Source: Enterobacter asburiae (GTDB lineage: Bacteria; Pseudomonadota; Gammaproteobacteria; Enterobacterales; Enterobacteriaceae). Taken from it: a stretch of DNA of 35,158 nucleotides. Under the pieces are notes generated by a model, which saw only the letters and a program-made list of their open reading frames with translations, was not told the DNA's origin and ran no database searches. Every line of letters begins with the position of its first letter. Position 1 is the first letter of the stretch. Both the position numbers and the translations under genes were made by a program. Location: the NCBI RefSeq assembly GCF_021440515.1, contig NZ_JAKCMV010000050.1, positions 1 through 35,158 on the forward strand. Reading direction: 5' to 3'. Below are positions 7,546 through 15,691 of this stretch, one piece after another.

Positions 7546-8361
7546 ATGCTCTCAGGTTTATTCTCCCACTCCGCGGCCCGTGCCGCGGATTTTTCACATC
7601 TGGAACAGGCCAGCGTCGAGTTTCGCGACGTGGTGAAACGCTACGGCGATCGCGCGGTGCTGAACGGCGTGAGTCTGCGCATCGCCCCGGGCGAAGTGGT
7701 GGCGATCCTCGGCCCGTCCGGCTCCGGTAAATCCACCCTGATCCGCCTAATCAACCAGCTTGAAACCCTAAACGGCGGCGAGATCTTCGTCGACAACAAA
7801 CCGACCGCGCACCTCTCAAGTACCGCGCTGCGCCAGCTGCGAAGCCGCGTGGGCTTTGTGTTCCAGCAGTTCAATCTTTACGCCCATCTGACCGCCAGCC
7901 AGAACATCACCCTCGCGCTGGAGCATGTTCACGGCTGGAAACCACAGCCCGCGCAGGAGCGCGCGCGGGCGCTGCTGGAAAAGGTGGGCATGCTGGAAAA
8001 AGCCCACCACTTTCCCGCCGAGCTTTCCGGCGGGCAGCAGCAGCGTGTAGCCATCGCCCGCGCCCTGGCCTCTTCGCCGCAGATCATCCTCTTTGACGAG
8101 CCGACCTCCGCGCTCGACCCGGAAACCATCGGCGAGGTGCTGTTTGTGATGAAAGCCCTCGCCCACAGCGGGATCACGATGATTGTGGTGACGCATGAAA
8201 TGCAGTTTGCCAGAGAAATTGCCGACCGGATTGTCTTTATCGACGGCGGCCAGATCCTTGAAGTCGCGCCGCCGGAGCGGTTCTTTACCCAGCCAACCCA
8301 TCCCCGCGCCCGGCGTTTTCTGCAAAAAGTGCTTAACCCGCTGCATCAGGAGCATCTGTAA
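7546..8361 (+). CDS. Polar amino acid ABC transporter, ATP-binding protein
   Basis: A 271-aa ATPase with Walker A GPSGSGKS (residues 56–63), Q-loop FVFQQFNLYAHLT, signature LSGGQQQR (160–167), Walker B IILFDEP (180–186) and the switch His in VVTHE. It belongs to the GlnQ/GltL class and powers import through the two permeases that follow. It starts 1 nt after the stop of the binding-protein gene with only a weak ribosome site, so translation is probably coupled. The N-terminus is about 20 residues longer than usual for the class, and no better internal ATG was seen. It overlaps the next gene by 1 nt (TAATG). Confidence 0.93.
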   Translation: MLSGLFSHSAARAADFSHLEQASVEFRDVVKRYGDRAVLNGVSLRIAPGEVVAILGPSGSGKSTLIRLINQLETLNGGEIFVDNKPTAHLSSTALRQLRSRVGFVFQQFNLYAHLTASQNITLALEHVHGWKPQPAQERARALLEKVGMLEKAHHFPAELSGGQQQRVAIARALASSPQIILFDEPTSALDPETIGEVLFVMKALAHSGITMIVVTHEMQFAREIADRIVFIDGGQILEVAPPERFFTQPTHPRARRFLQKVLNPLHQEHL

Positions 8362-9113
8362 TGCCCGCGCTCGACTGGCAGGGGGTGCTGACCGGGCAGC
8401 CCTTGCAGTGGATCCTCTCCGGTTTTTTAACCACCCTTTGGGTTACGCTGGCCGGCACGGTGCTGGCAAGCCTGCTGGCGGTGCTCTTTCTGCTGCTGAG
8501 CCTTTCGCCGGGGCGCGTGGGCAAGGGCGTGGTCAGCGTGTGGGTCTCTCTGTTTCGCAATACGCCGCTGCTGGTGCAGCTCCTGTTCTGGTATTTCGCG
8601 GCGTGGAACGGGCTGCCGCAGGGCTTTCGCGATCTGGTCAACGCCGATCACGGCTGGTCGGTGCTGCCGGGTAACGTCTGGTGGTTTACCCCGGAGTTTC
8701 TGTGCTCCGCCTGGGGGCTGGGGGTCTTCACCTCCGCATTTCTGATTGAAGAGGTTGAATCCGGGCTGCGCGCGGTTCCCGCCGGGCAGCGCGAAGCGGC
8801 GCTGGCGCAGGGGTTCACCGGCTGGCGGCAGTTTCGCTATGTCCTTCTTCCGCAGGGGCTGACGAACGCCTGGCAGCCGGTCGTGGGGCAGTATCTTAAT
8901 CTGATGAAGCTCTCCTCCCTTGCGAGCGGCATTGGCTTCGCCGAGCTGACCTACCAGGTGCGGCAAATCGAAAGCTACAACGCGCATGCGCTGGAGGCGT
9001 TTATCGTCGGCACCCTGCTCTATCTGCTGACGGGCGTGGTGATGGGGCTGATGCTGTCCCGCACCGGCCCGGTCAGGCGGCGCGAGCGCCACGCCAGGGG
9101 AGAAAAAGCATGA
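8361..9113 (+). CDS. Polar amino acid ABC transporter, permease 1
   Basis: A 250-aa inner-membrane protein of the HisMQ/GltJK permease type. Hydrophobic segments lie near residues 17–48 and 57–80 and in the C-terminal half. The cytoplasmic EAA loop that contacts the ATPase is at 145–165 (EAALAQGF, then LLPQGL). FRNTPLLVQLLFWYF is a typical motif of this family. Its start overlaps the ATPase stop by 1 nt and its end overlaps permease 2 by 4 nt (ATGA), so the operon is translationally coupled. Confidence 0.92.
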   Translation: MPALDWQGVLTGQPLQWILSGFLTTLWVTLAGTVLASLLAVLFLLLSLSPGRVGKGVVSVWVSLFRNTPLLVQLLFWYFAAWNGLPQGFRDLVNADHGWSVLPGNVWWFTPEFLCSAWGLGVFTSAFLIEEVESGLRAVPAGQREAALAQGFTGWRQFRYVLLPQGLTNAWQPVVGQYLNLMKLSSLASGIGFAELTYQVRQIESYNAHALEAFIVGTLLYLLTGVVMGLMLSRTGPVRRRERHARGEKA

Positions 9114-9796
9114 TTGGCGGGCTGAACGTGATTCTGGATAACCTTGATTATCTGCTGTGGGGTCGCCTGGCGGCAGGCGAGCCGGGCGGCGTGCTGCTGA
9201 CGCTGCTGATGACGTTCGGCGCGGCCCTTCTCGCGCTGCCGGGCGGTATCGGCCTGGCCGGGCTGGCCTGGCGCTATCCGGGCCTGGTGCGCAAAGCGCT
9301 GTTTCTGTGGGCGGAGCTGATACGCGGTATCCCGCTGATTTTCGTTATCTTCTGGATGTGGTATCTGCTGCCGCTTATCACCGGCGGGGATCTGCCGGGC
9401 GCGATGACGGTGACGCTGGCGCTGGCGTGGTTTACCTCAGCGTCGGTGATGCATTCGGTCATCGCCGGGTTAAACGCCCTCCCCGCCGGGCAGGTTGAGG
9501 CGGCGCAGGCGCAGGGGTTCAAAACGCAGCAGACCCTGTGGCGCATAATGCTGCCGCAGGCGTTACGCAACATTCTGCCGTCGCTGGTGGGGATTTTTAT
9601 CAGCCTGCTTAAGGATACCTCGCTGGCCTTTATTGTGAACGTGCCGGAACTGACGACGGTGGCGGGACAGGTGAACAACCGGGTGCAAATCTACCCGGCG
9701 GCCATTTTCATCTTTACGGGCGTGGTCTATTACCTGCTCTGCTGCGCGCTGGAGCAGTTCGCAAAACGCTGGCGCGTTAACCGGCCAGCGCTTTAA
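9110..9796 (+). CDS. Polar amino acid ABC transporter, permease 2
   Basis: A 228-aa partner of permease 1. It has the family segment ELIRGIPLIFVIFWMWYLLP (residues 69–88) and the EAA loop (130–153: EAAQAQGF, then MLPQALRNILP), with LLKDTSLAFIVNVPELT after it. It forms the heterodimeric membrane channel. It ends the operon and overlaps the 3' end of the convergent fumD by 20 nt. I see no intrinsic terminator directly after it, so transcripts may run antisense into fumD. Confidence 0.92.
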   Translation: MIGGLNVILDNLDYLLWGRLAAGEPGGVLLTLLMTFGAALLALPGGIGLAGLAWRYPGLVRKALFLWAELIRGIPLIFVIFWMWYLLPLITGGDLPGAMTVTLALAWFTSASVMHSVIAGLNALPAGQVEAAQAQGFKTQQTLWRIMLPQALRNILPSLVGIFISLLKDTSLAFIVNVPELTTVAGQVNNRVQIYPAAIFIFTGVVYYLLCCALEQFAKRWRVNRPAL

Positions 9797-9986
9797 CCAC
9801 CGTTTCCATCGCCTGAGTTGTCATCTCGCTGCGCTTAACGCGCTGGTTCGCCAGCGCGGTACGCAGCACCCCGGCGATCACAATATGTTTTGGCTCTTGC
9901 CCTAAATCGCGCATTTCAAGCACGACTTTCCCGACTACCCGGCACATCTCCTGATACAACGCTTCGTCTTTGGTCACATTGCCCAT
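9777..9986 (-). CDS. fumD: Fumarase D (YdhZ)
   Basis: Exactly 69 aa, the E. coli FumD length, and nearly identical to it as I recall: REMCRVVGKVVLEMRDLG-type core (here QEMCRVVGKVVLEMRDLG), then QEPKHIVIAGVLRTALAN. FumD is a small single-domain fumarase-family protein reported in E. coli to have fumarase activity. The ATG at 9986 has GGAG 8 nt upstream; a longer in-frame reading of 101 aa starts inside the terminator of the neighbouring operon and is rejected. In K-12 it also lies just upstream of pykF; here the met–mtc cluster separates them. A weak promoter (TTGTAT, 17 nt, TAAGCT) fits within the 55-nt gap upstream. Confidence 0.92.
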   Translation of the reverse strand: MGNVTKDEALYQEMCRVVGKVVLEMRDLGQEPKHIVIAGVLRTALANQRVKRSEMTTQAMETVVKALAG

Positions 9987-10041
9987 TGTCTTCACTCCAT
10001 TGCCGCAAAAACTCAGCTTAAAGGATTCACAGGCTGGATAC

Positions 10042-10076
10042 AAAAAAGAAGCCCGGCGAAAGACTCGCCGGGCTTC
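10042..10076 (-). terminator. Intrinsic terminator of the MetNIQ-like operon
   Basis: An 11-bp perfect stem (GAAGCCCGGCG, loop of 7, CGCCGGGCTTC) is followed on the minus strand by six T's. It lies 19 nt after the stop of the binding-protein gene. Confidence 0.92.
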
Positions 10077-10094
10077 ATTCACAAAATCAGCAGA

Positions 10095-10907
10095 TTAATT
10101 ATTAACAGGAATAACGGCGCCTTTGTATTTGGTGCGGATCCAGTCCTGAATCTCTTTAGAGTGCAGCACGTTCACCAGCGCGACGATATCTTTCTTCTTC
10201 TCGTCACCGCGGTGTACGGTAATGATGTTGGCGTACGGGTTGTTTTCACCGCTCTCTACCGCAATCGGGTCATGAACCGGATCCAGACCCGCATCGATAG
10301 CGTAGTTGGCGTTGATCACCACCGCCGCGCCTTCGTCGTTGTTGTACATCTGCGGCAGCAGAGAGGCTTCAACGTTAGGGGTAAATTGCAGTTTTTTCGG
10401 GTTCTCGACGATATCGCTGATGCGCGCGGTCACTTTATCGATGCCCGGCTTGAGCTTAATCACGCCCTCTTTTTCGAAGATGGACAGAATACGGCCCTCT
10501 TCAGAAACGGCATCGCGCATGATGATTTTGCCGCCCTCCGGCAGGTCTTTCAGCGACTTGTATTTTTTGGAGTAGATGCCGATTGGCTCGATGTGGATCG
10601 CACCCGCACTGACGAAATCGTAGTCTTTGTCGCCCGCATGATCTTTCAGCACGCTGTTCAGATACGGAATGTGCTGGAAGTAGTTAGCGTCGATATCATG
10701 CCCCGCCAGCGCGGTGTTCGGCAGGATGTAGTCCTGGAAAGGTTTAATTTCCAGATCGATGCCCTGCTTCGCCAGAATCGGCTTCGCCTGCTCCAGAATT
10801 TCGGCGTGCGGCGTGTTGGACGCGCCCACGGTCAGGGTGTCAGCCCAGGAGGCAAAGCTCAGGGCGCTCAGGGTTGCTGCGGCGATCAGTGTGAGTGTCT
10901 TTTTCAT
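10095..10907 (-). CDS. MetQ/NlpA-family substrate-binding protein without a lipobox
   Basis: A 270-aa protein of the NlpA/MetQ family: TLTVGASNTPHAEIL, ILPNTALAGHDIDANYFQHIPYL, then GIYSKKYKSLKDLP and a late AVVINANYA segment. It should bind methionine or a related sulfur compound for the MetNI-like pair encoded upstream. E. coli MetQ is a lipoprotein. Here the signal peptide (1–22, cut after SWA) has no Cys near the cleavage site, so the mature protein should be freely soluble in the periplasm. It is the third and last gene of the leftward operon, 25 nt after the permease gene. Confidence 0.9.
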   Translation of the reverse strand: MKKTLTLIAAATLSALSFASWADTLTVGASNTPHAEILEQAKPILAKQGIDLEIKPFQDYILPNTALAGHDIDANYFQHIPYLNSVLKDHAGDKDYDFVSAGAIHIEPIGIYSKKYKSLKDLPEGGKIIMRDAVSEEGRILSIFEKEGVIKLKPGIDKVTARISDIVENPKKLQFTPNVEASLLPQMYNNDEGAAVVINANYAIDAGLDPVHDPIAVESGENNPYANIITVHRGDEKKKDIVALVNVLHSKEIQDWIRTKYKGAVIPVNN

Positions 10908-10932
10908 GATGTGGTTCCTGTAGTTTTAGCTA

Positions 10933-11601
10933 TCATCTTTTGTCTAATAACGAGGTAATGACATCGCCGCAGAACTGGATAATGAAAACGATGATCAGAA
11001 TGGTCACCGTTGCCACCAGCGTGACGTCACCGTGGTTGCGCTGGAATCCTTCCAGATAAGCCAGATTTCCCAAACCACCGGCACCAATCACCCCCGCCAT
11101 GGCGCTGTAGCTCACCAGGGCAATCAGCGTGACCGTGATCCCTGATACCAGGGCAGGTGATGATTCCGGCAGTAACACTCTAAAAACTAAGGTGCTCAGA
11201 CGTGCGCCCATTGAGCGCGTGGCCTCAATCACCCCTTTGTCGACTTCGCGCAGGGCGATTTCGACCAGTCGTGCATAAAACGGTGCGGCACCGACAATCA
11301 GCGCGGGCAGCGCGGCGTTGGCGCCAAGAATGGTGCCCACGATGGTTTTCGTGAACGGGATCAGCAGCACGATCAGAATGATGAACGGGATAGAACGAAA
11401 CACGTTCACCACAATGGAAATCACGCTGTAGACGGTGCGGTTCTGGAACAGGCCACCGCGCGCGGTTAAGAACAGCGCCAGACCGAGCACAATGCCGAGG
11501 ACGAAGGTCGCCACGCCGGAGAGCGCCGTCATGTACAGGGTTTCCTGGGTCGCCGCCCACAGTTGATCCCACTTCAGATGGGGGAACAGATTCTCAGCCA
11601 T
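10933..11601 (-). CDS. MetI-like methionine-type ABC permease
   Basis: A 222-aa inner-membrane permease of the MetI family with about five hydrophobic segments. It has the typical NVFRSIPFIILIVLLIPFTK stretch and the cytoplasmic coupling loop EATRSMGARLSTLVF, then LLPESSPALVSG. It works with the ATPase encoded by the preceding gene, overlapping it by 8 nt. It is the second copy-type of this system and is linked to transsulfuration genes, so methionine is the likely substrate. Confidence 0.92.
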   Translation of the reverse strand: MAENLFPHLKWDQLWAATQETLYMTALSGVATFVLGIVLGLALFLTARGGLFQNRTVYSVISIVVNVFRSIPFIILIVLLIPFTKTIVGTILGANAALPALIVGAAPFYARLVEIALREVDKGVIEATRSMGARLSTLVFRVLLPESSPALVSGITVTLIALVSYSAMAGVIGAGGLGNLAYLEGFQRNHGDVTLVATVTILIIVFIIQFCGDVITSLLDKR

Positions 11602-12616
11602 GTTTAATTACCTCGCCTTCAATATCGCTTTGCTTCAGGTCGGCGAGGATATTGTTCAGTTGATCTTCCGTGGCCGCGACGTGGACCCACAGTTGTCCAA
11701 ACACGCCGTGGGCGGTTTGCGTCATTTTGCCGTGCAGAATGTTAAACGGCAGGCCGTAGCGCAGGGTTAACTCCCCGACCACCGGACGGTGGGTGCTGTG
11801 GCCGGTAAAGGTCAGGCGGATCACGCTCCCTTCCAGCTCGTTCGCCAGCTCCGTATTGAAGGTTTCGTCTTCGGCGTACTGGCTTACCTGACGCACAAAC
11901 TGCTGCGTGATCGGCTGCTGAGGATGGGTAAAGACGCTCAGGACATCGCCCTCTTCCACCACCTTGCCGTTCTCCATCACAGCCACGCGGTCGCAGATTT
12001 TGCGCACCACGTGCATTTCATGGGTGATCAGCACGATGGTCAGCTTGAAGCGACGGTTAATGTCGAGCAGCAGATCGAGGATCTGATCGGTGGTCTGCGG
12101 GTCGAGCGCCGAGGTGGCCTCATCGCACAGCAGTACGTCCGGGTTATTCGCCAGCGCGCGCGCAATGCCCACGCGCTGCTTCTGCCCGCCGCTCAGCTGC
12201 GACGGATAGGCCTGTTCGCGGCCTTTCAGCCCAACCAGCTCCACCAGCTCGGCGACGCGGGCGGTGATTTTAGCTTTGGGCACCCCGGCGATTTGCATCG
12301 AAAAGGCGATGTTTTCATTGACCGTGCGCGACCACAGCAGGTTGAAGTGCTGAAACACCATGCTGATTTTCAGACGCGCCTGGCGCAGCGCTTCCCCTTT
12401 TGCCGCCGAGATATCCTGCCCGTTAATGGTGACGCTTCCGGCGCTCGGTTTTTCCAGCCCGTTAAGCAGGCGGATCAGGGTGCTTTTCCCAGCGCCGCTG
12501 TAGCCTATAATTCCGTAAATCTGTCCCTGTTCAATCGTCAAATTGACGTTATCAACGGCGGTAAGTGCGACCTTTCCGTTGTCAAAAATCTTCGAAATAT
12601 TCCTGAGTTCAATCAT
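11594..12616 (-). CDS. MetN-like methionine ABC transporter ATPase with NIL domain
   Basis: A 340-aa ATPase with Walker A GYSGAGKST (38–46), signature LSGGQKQR (141–148), Walker B VLLCDEA (161–167) and an H-loop ITHEMHVV. Residues ~265–340 form the C-terminal NIL (ACT-like) domain, which in E. coli MetN binds methionine and trans-inhibits transport. This domain supports a methionine-type substrate. It is the first gene of the leftward metN–metI–metQ-like operon, divergent from the cystathionine beta-synthase gene across a 400-bp control region. Confidence 0.93.
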   Translation of the reverse strand: MIELRNISKIFDNGKVALTAVDNVNLTIEQGQIYGIIGYSGAGKSTLIRLLNGLEKPSAGSVTINGQDISAAKGEALRQARLKISMVFQHFNLLWSRTVNENIAFSMQIAGVPKAKITARVAELVELVGLKGREQAYPSQLSGGQKQRVGIARALANNPDVLLCDEATSALDPQTTDQILDLLLDINRRFKLTIVLITHEMHVVRKICDRVAVMENGKVVEEGDVLSVFTHPQQPITQQFVRQVSQYAEDETFNTELANELEGSVIRLTFTGHSTHRPVVGELTLRYGLPFNILHGKMTQTAHGVFGQLWVHVAATEDQLNNILADLKQSDIEGEVIKHG

Positions 12617-13016
12617 TCTTATTCGTTATCCGTGCCGCGCATAGCGGTTTAGCAGTATGGATGTCCAAACGATAGTAATGAGCGATCTACAGGTTTTAAA
12701 TGACCAAAAAAGCATGAGTTATAGCGAAATGAAATAACGCGCGGATTGACTGGACGGAAAGCATTTAGCTCAATTTCAGCAATGATTATCTGCCAAATGA
12801 ATATCTCCCCGCACCGGGCGGGTAAAAACGGCTATTTTTACAGCATTTTATCTCGATTTAGCCATCCTCACATCCGGACCACTTTACGTCTTGCTGTCTT
12901 TCCTTCCGGAAAAGACATTAATATTACATTCCGTTCTAAAAGGCAGTGAAAGGTTCTTTAGTACGCCGTTTTAGCCGCCCTATCATCCGGTCATGACCTC
13001 CCTGAAGGATACCATC
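12617..13016. promoter_or_regulatory. Divergent control region between MetNIQ-like and mtcBC-like operons
   Basis: This 400-bp gene-free, A+T-rich region must hold the promoters of both sulfur operons. In Klebsiella the mtcBC pathway is reported to be controlled by CysB, Cbl and MetJ. The clearest element I see is a tandem MetJ-type box (12884–12899). No promoter stands out as near consensus, which would fit activator dependence. A 67-codon ORF inside it starts with TTG, lacks a ribosome site and is not called. Confidence 0.5.
12884..12899. promoter_or_regulatory. Candidate tandem MetJ boxes
   Basis: Two adjacent 8-mers, TTACGTCT and TGCTGTCT, match the met box AGACGTCT at 6/8 and 5/8 in the exact 8-bp phasing that MetJ dimers use. 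The site lies about 120 nt before the cystathionine beta-synthase start. It is weak as a single site and is meaningful mainly because of the neighbouring genes. Confidence 0.35.
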
Positions 13017-14387
13017 ATGACCGTTTACCACTCCGTGACTGAACTGATCGGCCACACGCCGCTTATCCAGCTGCACAAGCTTGATACCGGCCCCTGCGCG
13101 CTGTTTCTGAAGCTTGAAAACCAAAACCCCGGCGGCTCGATTAAGGACCGCGTTGCGCTGTCGATGATTAACGAGGCCGAGCGCAAAGGCCTGCTCAAGC
13201 CTGGCGGCACCATTATCGAGGCCACGGCGGGCAATACCGGGCTTGGGCTGGCGCTGATCGCCGCCCAGAAGGGCTATTCGCTGATCCTCGTGGTGCCCGA
13301 CAAGATGAGCCGCGAGAAGATTTTCCACCTGCGGGCGCTGGGCGCGCAGGTGGTGCTCACCCGCTCGGACGTGAACAAAGGCCATCCGGCCTACTATCAG
13401 GATTACGCCCGGCGCCTGGCGGACGAGCTGCCGGGGGCGTTTTACATTGACCAGTTCAATAACGAAGCCAATCCGCTGGCGCACAGCACCACCACCGCGC
13501 CGGAGCTGTTTGCCCAGCTTGATGGGAATATCGACGCCATTGTGGTCGGCGTGGGGTCCGGCGGAACGCTCGGCGGCCTTCAGGCCTGGTTTGCCGAGCA
13601 CTCGCCGCATACCGAGTTTGTGCTGGCCGATCCCGCAGGCTCGGTGCTGGCGGACCAGGTAGAAACCGGGCGCTATCAGGACGCCGGCTCCTGGCTGGTT
13701 GAAGGCATCGGCGAGGACTTTATTCCGCCGCTCGCGCATATCGAAGGGGTGAACCGCGCCTGGCGCATCAGCGATCGGGAAGCCTTCTCCACCGCCCGCG
13801 CGCTGCTGAAAACCGAAGGCATTCTGGCAGGCTCCTCCAGCGGCACGCTGCTCGCGGCGGCGCTGAAATATTGCCAGGCCCAGACCACGCCGAAGCGCGT
13901 TGTCACCTTCGCCTGCGACAGCGGCAATAAATACCTCTCCAAAATGTTCAACGATGACTGGATGCGCCAGCAGGGCCTGCTCGCCCGACCGCAGGCCGGG
14001 GATCTCTCGGACTACATCGCCCTGCGCCATGACGAAGGGGCGACCGTCACCGCCGCGCCAGACGACACGCTCTCTACGGTGCTGGCGCGGATGCGCCTGT
14101 ACGACATCTCCCAGCTGCCGGTGCTCGATAACGGCCGTGTCGTCGGGATCGTCGATGAGTGGGATCTGCTGCGCCACATTGGCGGCGACGGCGACCGCTT
14201 CGCCCACCCCGTCACCGGAGCCATGACCCGTCAGGTGGAATGTCTCGATAAACGCGCCCCGGAAAGCGCCTTGTACGCCGTCTTCGATCGCGGTCTGGTG
14301 GCCGTCATTATGGATAACGACCGCTTTCTGGGCCTGATTACGCGCACCGACCTGCTCACGGCGTGGCGCAACCGTCTACAGCAATAA
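13017..14387 (+). CDS. mtcB: Cystathionine beta-synthase with two CBS domains (MtcB-like)
   Basis: A 456-aa fold-type II PLP enzyme. The PLP lysine is Lys43 in NPGGSIKDR, the substrate loop is TAGNTG (70–75), and the phosphate loop is GSGGT (180–184). Residues ~335–456 are a pair of CBS domains. CBS domains, and the downstream gamma-lyase gene, point to cystathionine synthesis from homocysteine and serine rather than ordinary cysteine synthase activity. The ATG at 13017 is chosen because AAGGA lies 7 nt upstream; the earlier ATG at 12993 lacks a site. In Klebsiella mtcBC encode the methionine-to-cysteine pathway. The gene is 11 nt from mtcC. A long ORF on the opposite strand is a GC-bias shadow. 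Confidence 0.85.
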   Translation: MTVYHSVTELIGHTPLIQLHKLDTGPCALFLKLENQNPGGSIKDRVALSMINEAERKGLLKPGGTIIEATAGNTGLGLALIAAQKGYSLILVVPDKMSREKIFHLRALGAQVVLTRSDVNKGHPAYYQDYARRLADELPGAFYIDQFNNEANPLAHSTTTAPELFAQLDGNIDAIVVGVGSGGTLGGLQAWFAEHSPHTEFVLADPAGSVLADQVETGRYQDAGSWLVEGIGEDFIPPLAHIEGVNRAWRISDREAFSTARALLKTEGILAGSSSGTLLAAALKYCQAQTTPKRVVTFACDSGNKYLSKMFNDDWMRQQGLLARPQAGDLSDYIALRHDEGATVTAAPDDTLSTVLARMRLYDISQLPVLDNGRVVGIVDEWDLLRHIGGDGDRFAHPVTGAMTRQVECLDKRAPESALYAVFDRGLVAVIMDNDRFLGLITRTDLLTAWRNRLQQ

Positions 14388-14398
14388 AGGAACAACGC

Positions 14399-15544
14399 AT
14401 GAAAAATCTGGCAACCCTGAGCGTTCACAGCGGTGAATTTAACGATCGGCACGGCGCGGTGATGCCGCCGATTTACGCCACCTCGACGTTTGCGCAACCG
14501 TCCCCCGGCGAACATACGGGCTATGAATACTCGCGCAGCGGTAACCCGACCCGCCACGCGCTGGAAACCGCCATCGCCGAACTGGAGGGCGGCACGCGCG
14601 GCTACGCGTTCGCCTCGGGCCTGGCGGCCATTTCGACCGTGCTGGAGCTGCTCGACAAAGACAGCCATCTGGTGGCGATTGATGACGTGTACGGCGGGAC
14701 ATACCGGCTGATTGAGAACGTGCGCAAACGCAGCAGCGGATTACGGGTCAACTGGGTGAAGCCTGACGATCTGGCCGGGCTGGAGGCCGCAATCCGTCCG
14801 GACACGCGCATGATCTGGGTGGAAACCCCGACCAACCCGCTGCTGAAGCTTGCGGATCTGGCGGCCATCGCGGACATTGCCCGTCGTCATAATATTATCA
14901 GCGTGGCGGATAATACCTTTGCCTCACCGGTCATTCATCGTCCGCTGGAGTCGGGCTTTGATCTCGTTGTTCATTCAGCGACTAAATATCTTAACGGCCA
15001 TTCCGACGTGGTGGCCGGGCTGGCGGTGGTGGGTGATAACCCGGCGCTGGCGGAAAAGCTGGGCTATCTGCAAAACGCGGTCGGCGGCGTGCTCGATCCC
15101 TTCAGCAGCTTCCTGACGCTACGCGGTATGCGTACCCTCTCCCTGCGCGTGGAAAAACACAGCGCTAACGCTCTGGCGATTGCGCAATGGCTGGCGCAGC
15201 ATCCTGAGGTGGAGAAGGTGTTTTATCCGGGCCTGACGGCGCACCCGCAATACGACCTGGCGCGCAGGCAAATGGCGCTGCCCGGCGGGATGATTTCGGT
15301 GGTGGTAAAAGGCGATGCGCAACGGGCGACGGAAATTATCCGTCGGCTGAATCTGTTTACGCTCGCCGAGAGCCTGGGCGGCGTGGAGAGCCTGGTCAGC
15401 CAGCCCTACAGCATGACCCACGCCTCTATTCCGCTGGAGCAGCGGCTGGCAAACGGGATTGTCCCGCAGCTAATCCGCCTTTCGGTGGGGATTGAAGCGT
15501 CAGAGGATTTGATTGCCGATTTGGCACAGGCCCTCAAAAGTTAA
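14399..15544 (+). CDS. mtcC: Cystathionine gamma-lyase, Cys/Met PLP family (MtcC-like)
   Basis: A 381-aa PLP enzyme with YSRSGNPTR (44–52), VAIDDVYGGTYRL, and the PLP lysine Lys196 in SATKYLNGHSD. Members of this family include gamma-synthase, beta-lyase and gamma-lyase, and sequence alone separates them poorly. The call rests on the partner gene: a cystathionine beta-synthase makes cystathionine, and gamma-lyase would split it to cysteine, ammonia and 2-oxobutyrate. The ATG at 14399 has AAAGGAA 6 nt upstream. It is the second gene of the operon. Confidence 0.85.
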   Translation: MKNLATLSVHSGEFNDRHGAVMPPIYATSTFAQPSPGEHTGYEYSRSGNPTRHALETAIAELEGGTRGYAFASGLAAISTVLELLDKDSHLVAIDDVYGGTYRLIENVRKRSSGLRVNWVKPDDLAGLEAAIRPDTRMIWVETPTNPLLKLADLAAIADIARRHNIISVADNTFASPVIHRPLESGFDLVVHSATKYLNGHSDVVAGLAVVGDNPALAEKLGYLQNAVGGVLDPFSSFLTLRGMRTLSLRVEKHSANALAIAQWLAQHPEVEKVFYPGLTAHPQYDLARRQMALPGGMISVVVKGDAQRATEIIRRLNLFTLAESLGGVESLVSQPYSMTHASIPLEQRLANGIVPQLIRLSVGIEASEDLIADLAQALKS

Positions 15545-15548
15545 GTAT

Positions 15549-15575
15549 TGGCGGCAGGTGCCTCACCTGCCGCCA
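15549..15575 (+). terminator. 12-bp hairpin after mtcC
   Basis: TGGCGGCAGGTG, loop CCT, CACCTGCCGCCA is a perfect 12-bp stem starting 5 nt after the mtcC stop. No T tract follows, so it may act as a Rho-assisted end or an mRNA 3' stabiliser. Confidence 0.5.
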
Positions 15576-15638
15576 TAAGTTGTCATTATGCCTTAACGCA
15601 TTGATAACAATCCTCTGTGGATCTGCACAGATTATTTT

Positions 15639-15654
15639 TGAAACGCTGTTTTCA
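15639..15654 (+). promoter_or_regulatory. Candidate Cra (FruR) site of pykF
   Basis: TGAAACGCTGTTTTCA contains the strong Cra half TGAAACGCT and a partial second half. It ends 25 nt before the TATAAT of the pykF promoter. Cra repression of pykF is known in E. coli. Confidence 0.55.
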
Positions 15655-15656
15655 TT

Positions 15657-15685
15657 TTCCTTTTATCTGAAAATCAGCGTATAAT
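15657..15685 (+). promoter_or_regulatory. pykF promoter
   Basis: A perfect -10 TATAAT lies at 15680–15685. The best-spaced -35 (TTCCTT, 17-nt spacer) is poor. Transcription would start near 15692, giving a 5' leader of about 230 nt before the pykF ATG. Confidence 0.65.
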
Positions 15686-15691
15686 GCGCGC

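Noticed and set aside
12746..12949. 67-codon ORF in the met–mtc control region
   Set aside because: TTG start, no ribosome site, and it covers the candidate MetJ boxes.
12936..14207. 423-codon ORF antisense to mtcB
   Set aside because: It lies opposite a clear PLP enzyme, has a composition typical of GC-rich shadow frames (many Arg, Gly, His) and no recognisable domain.
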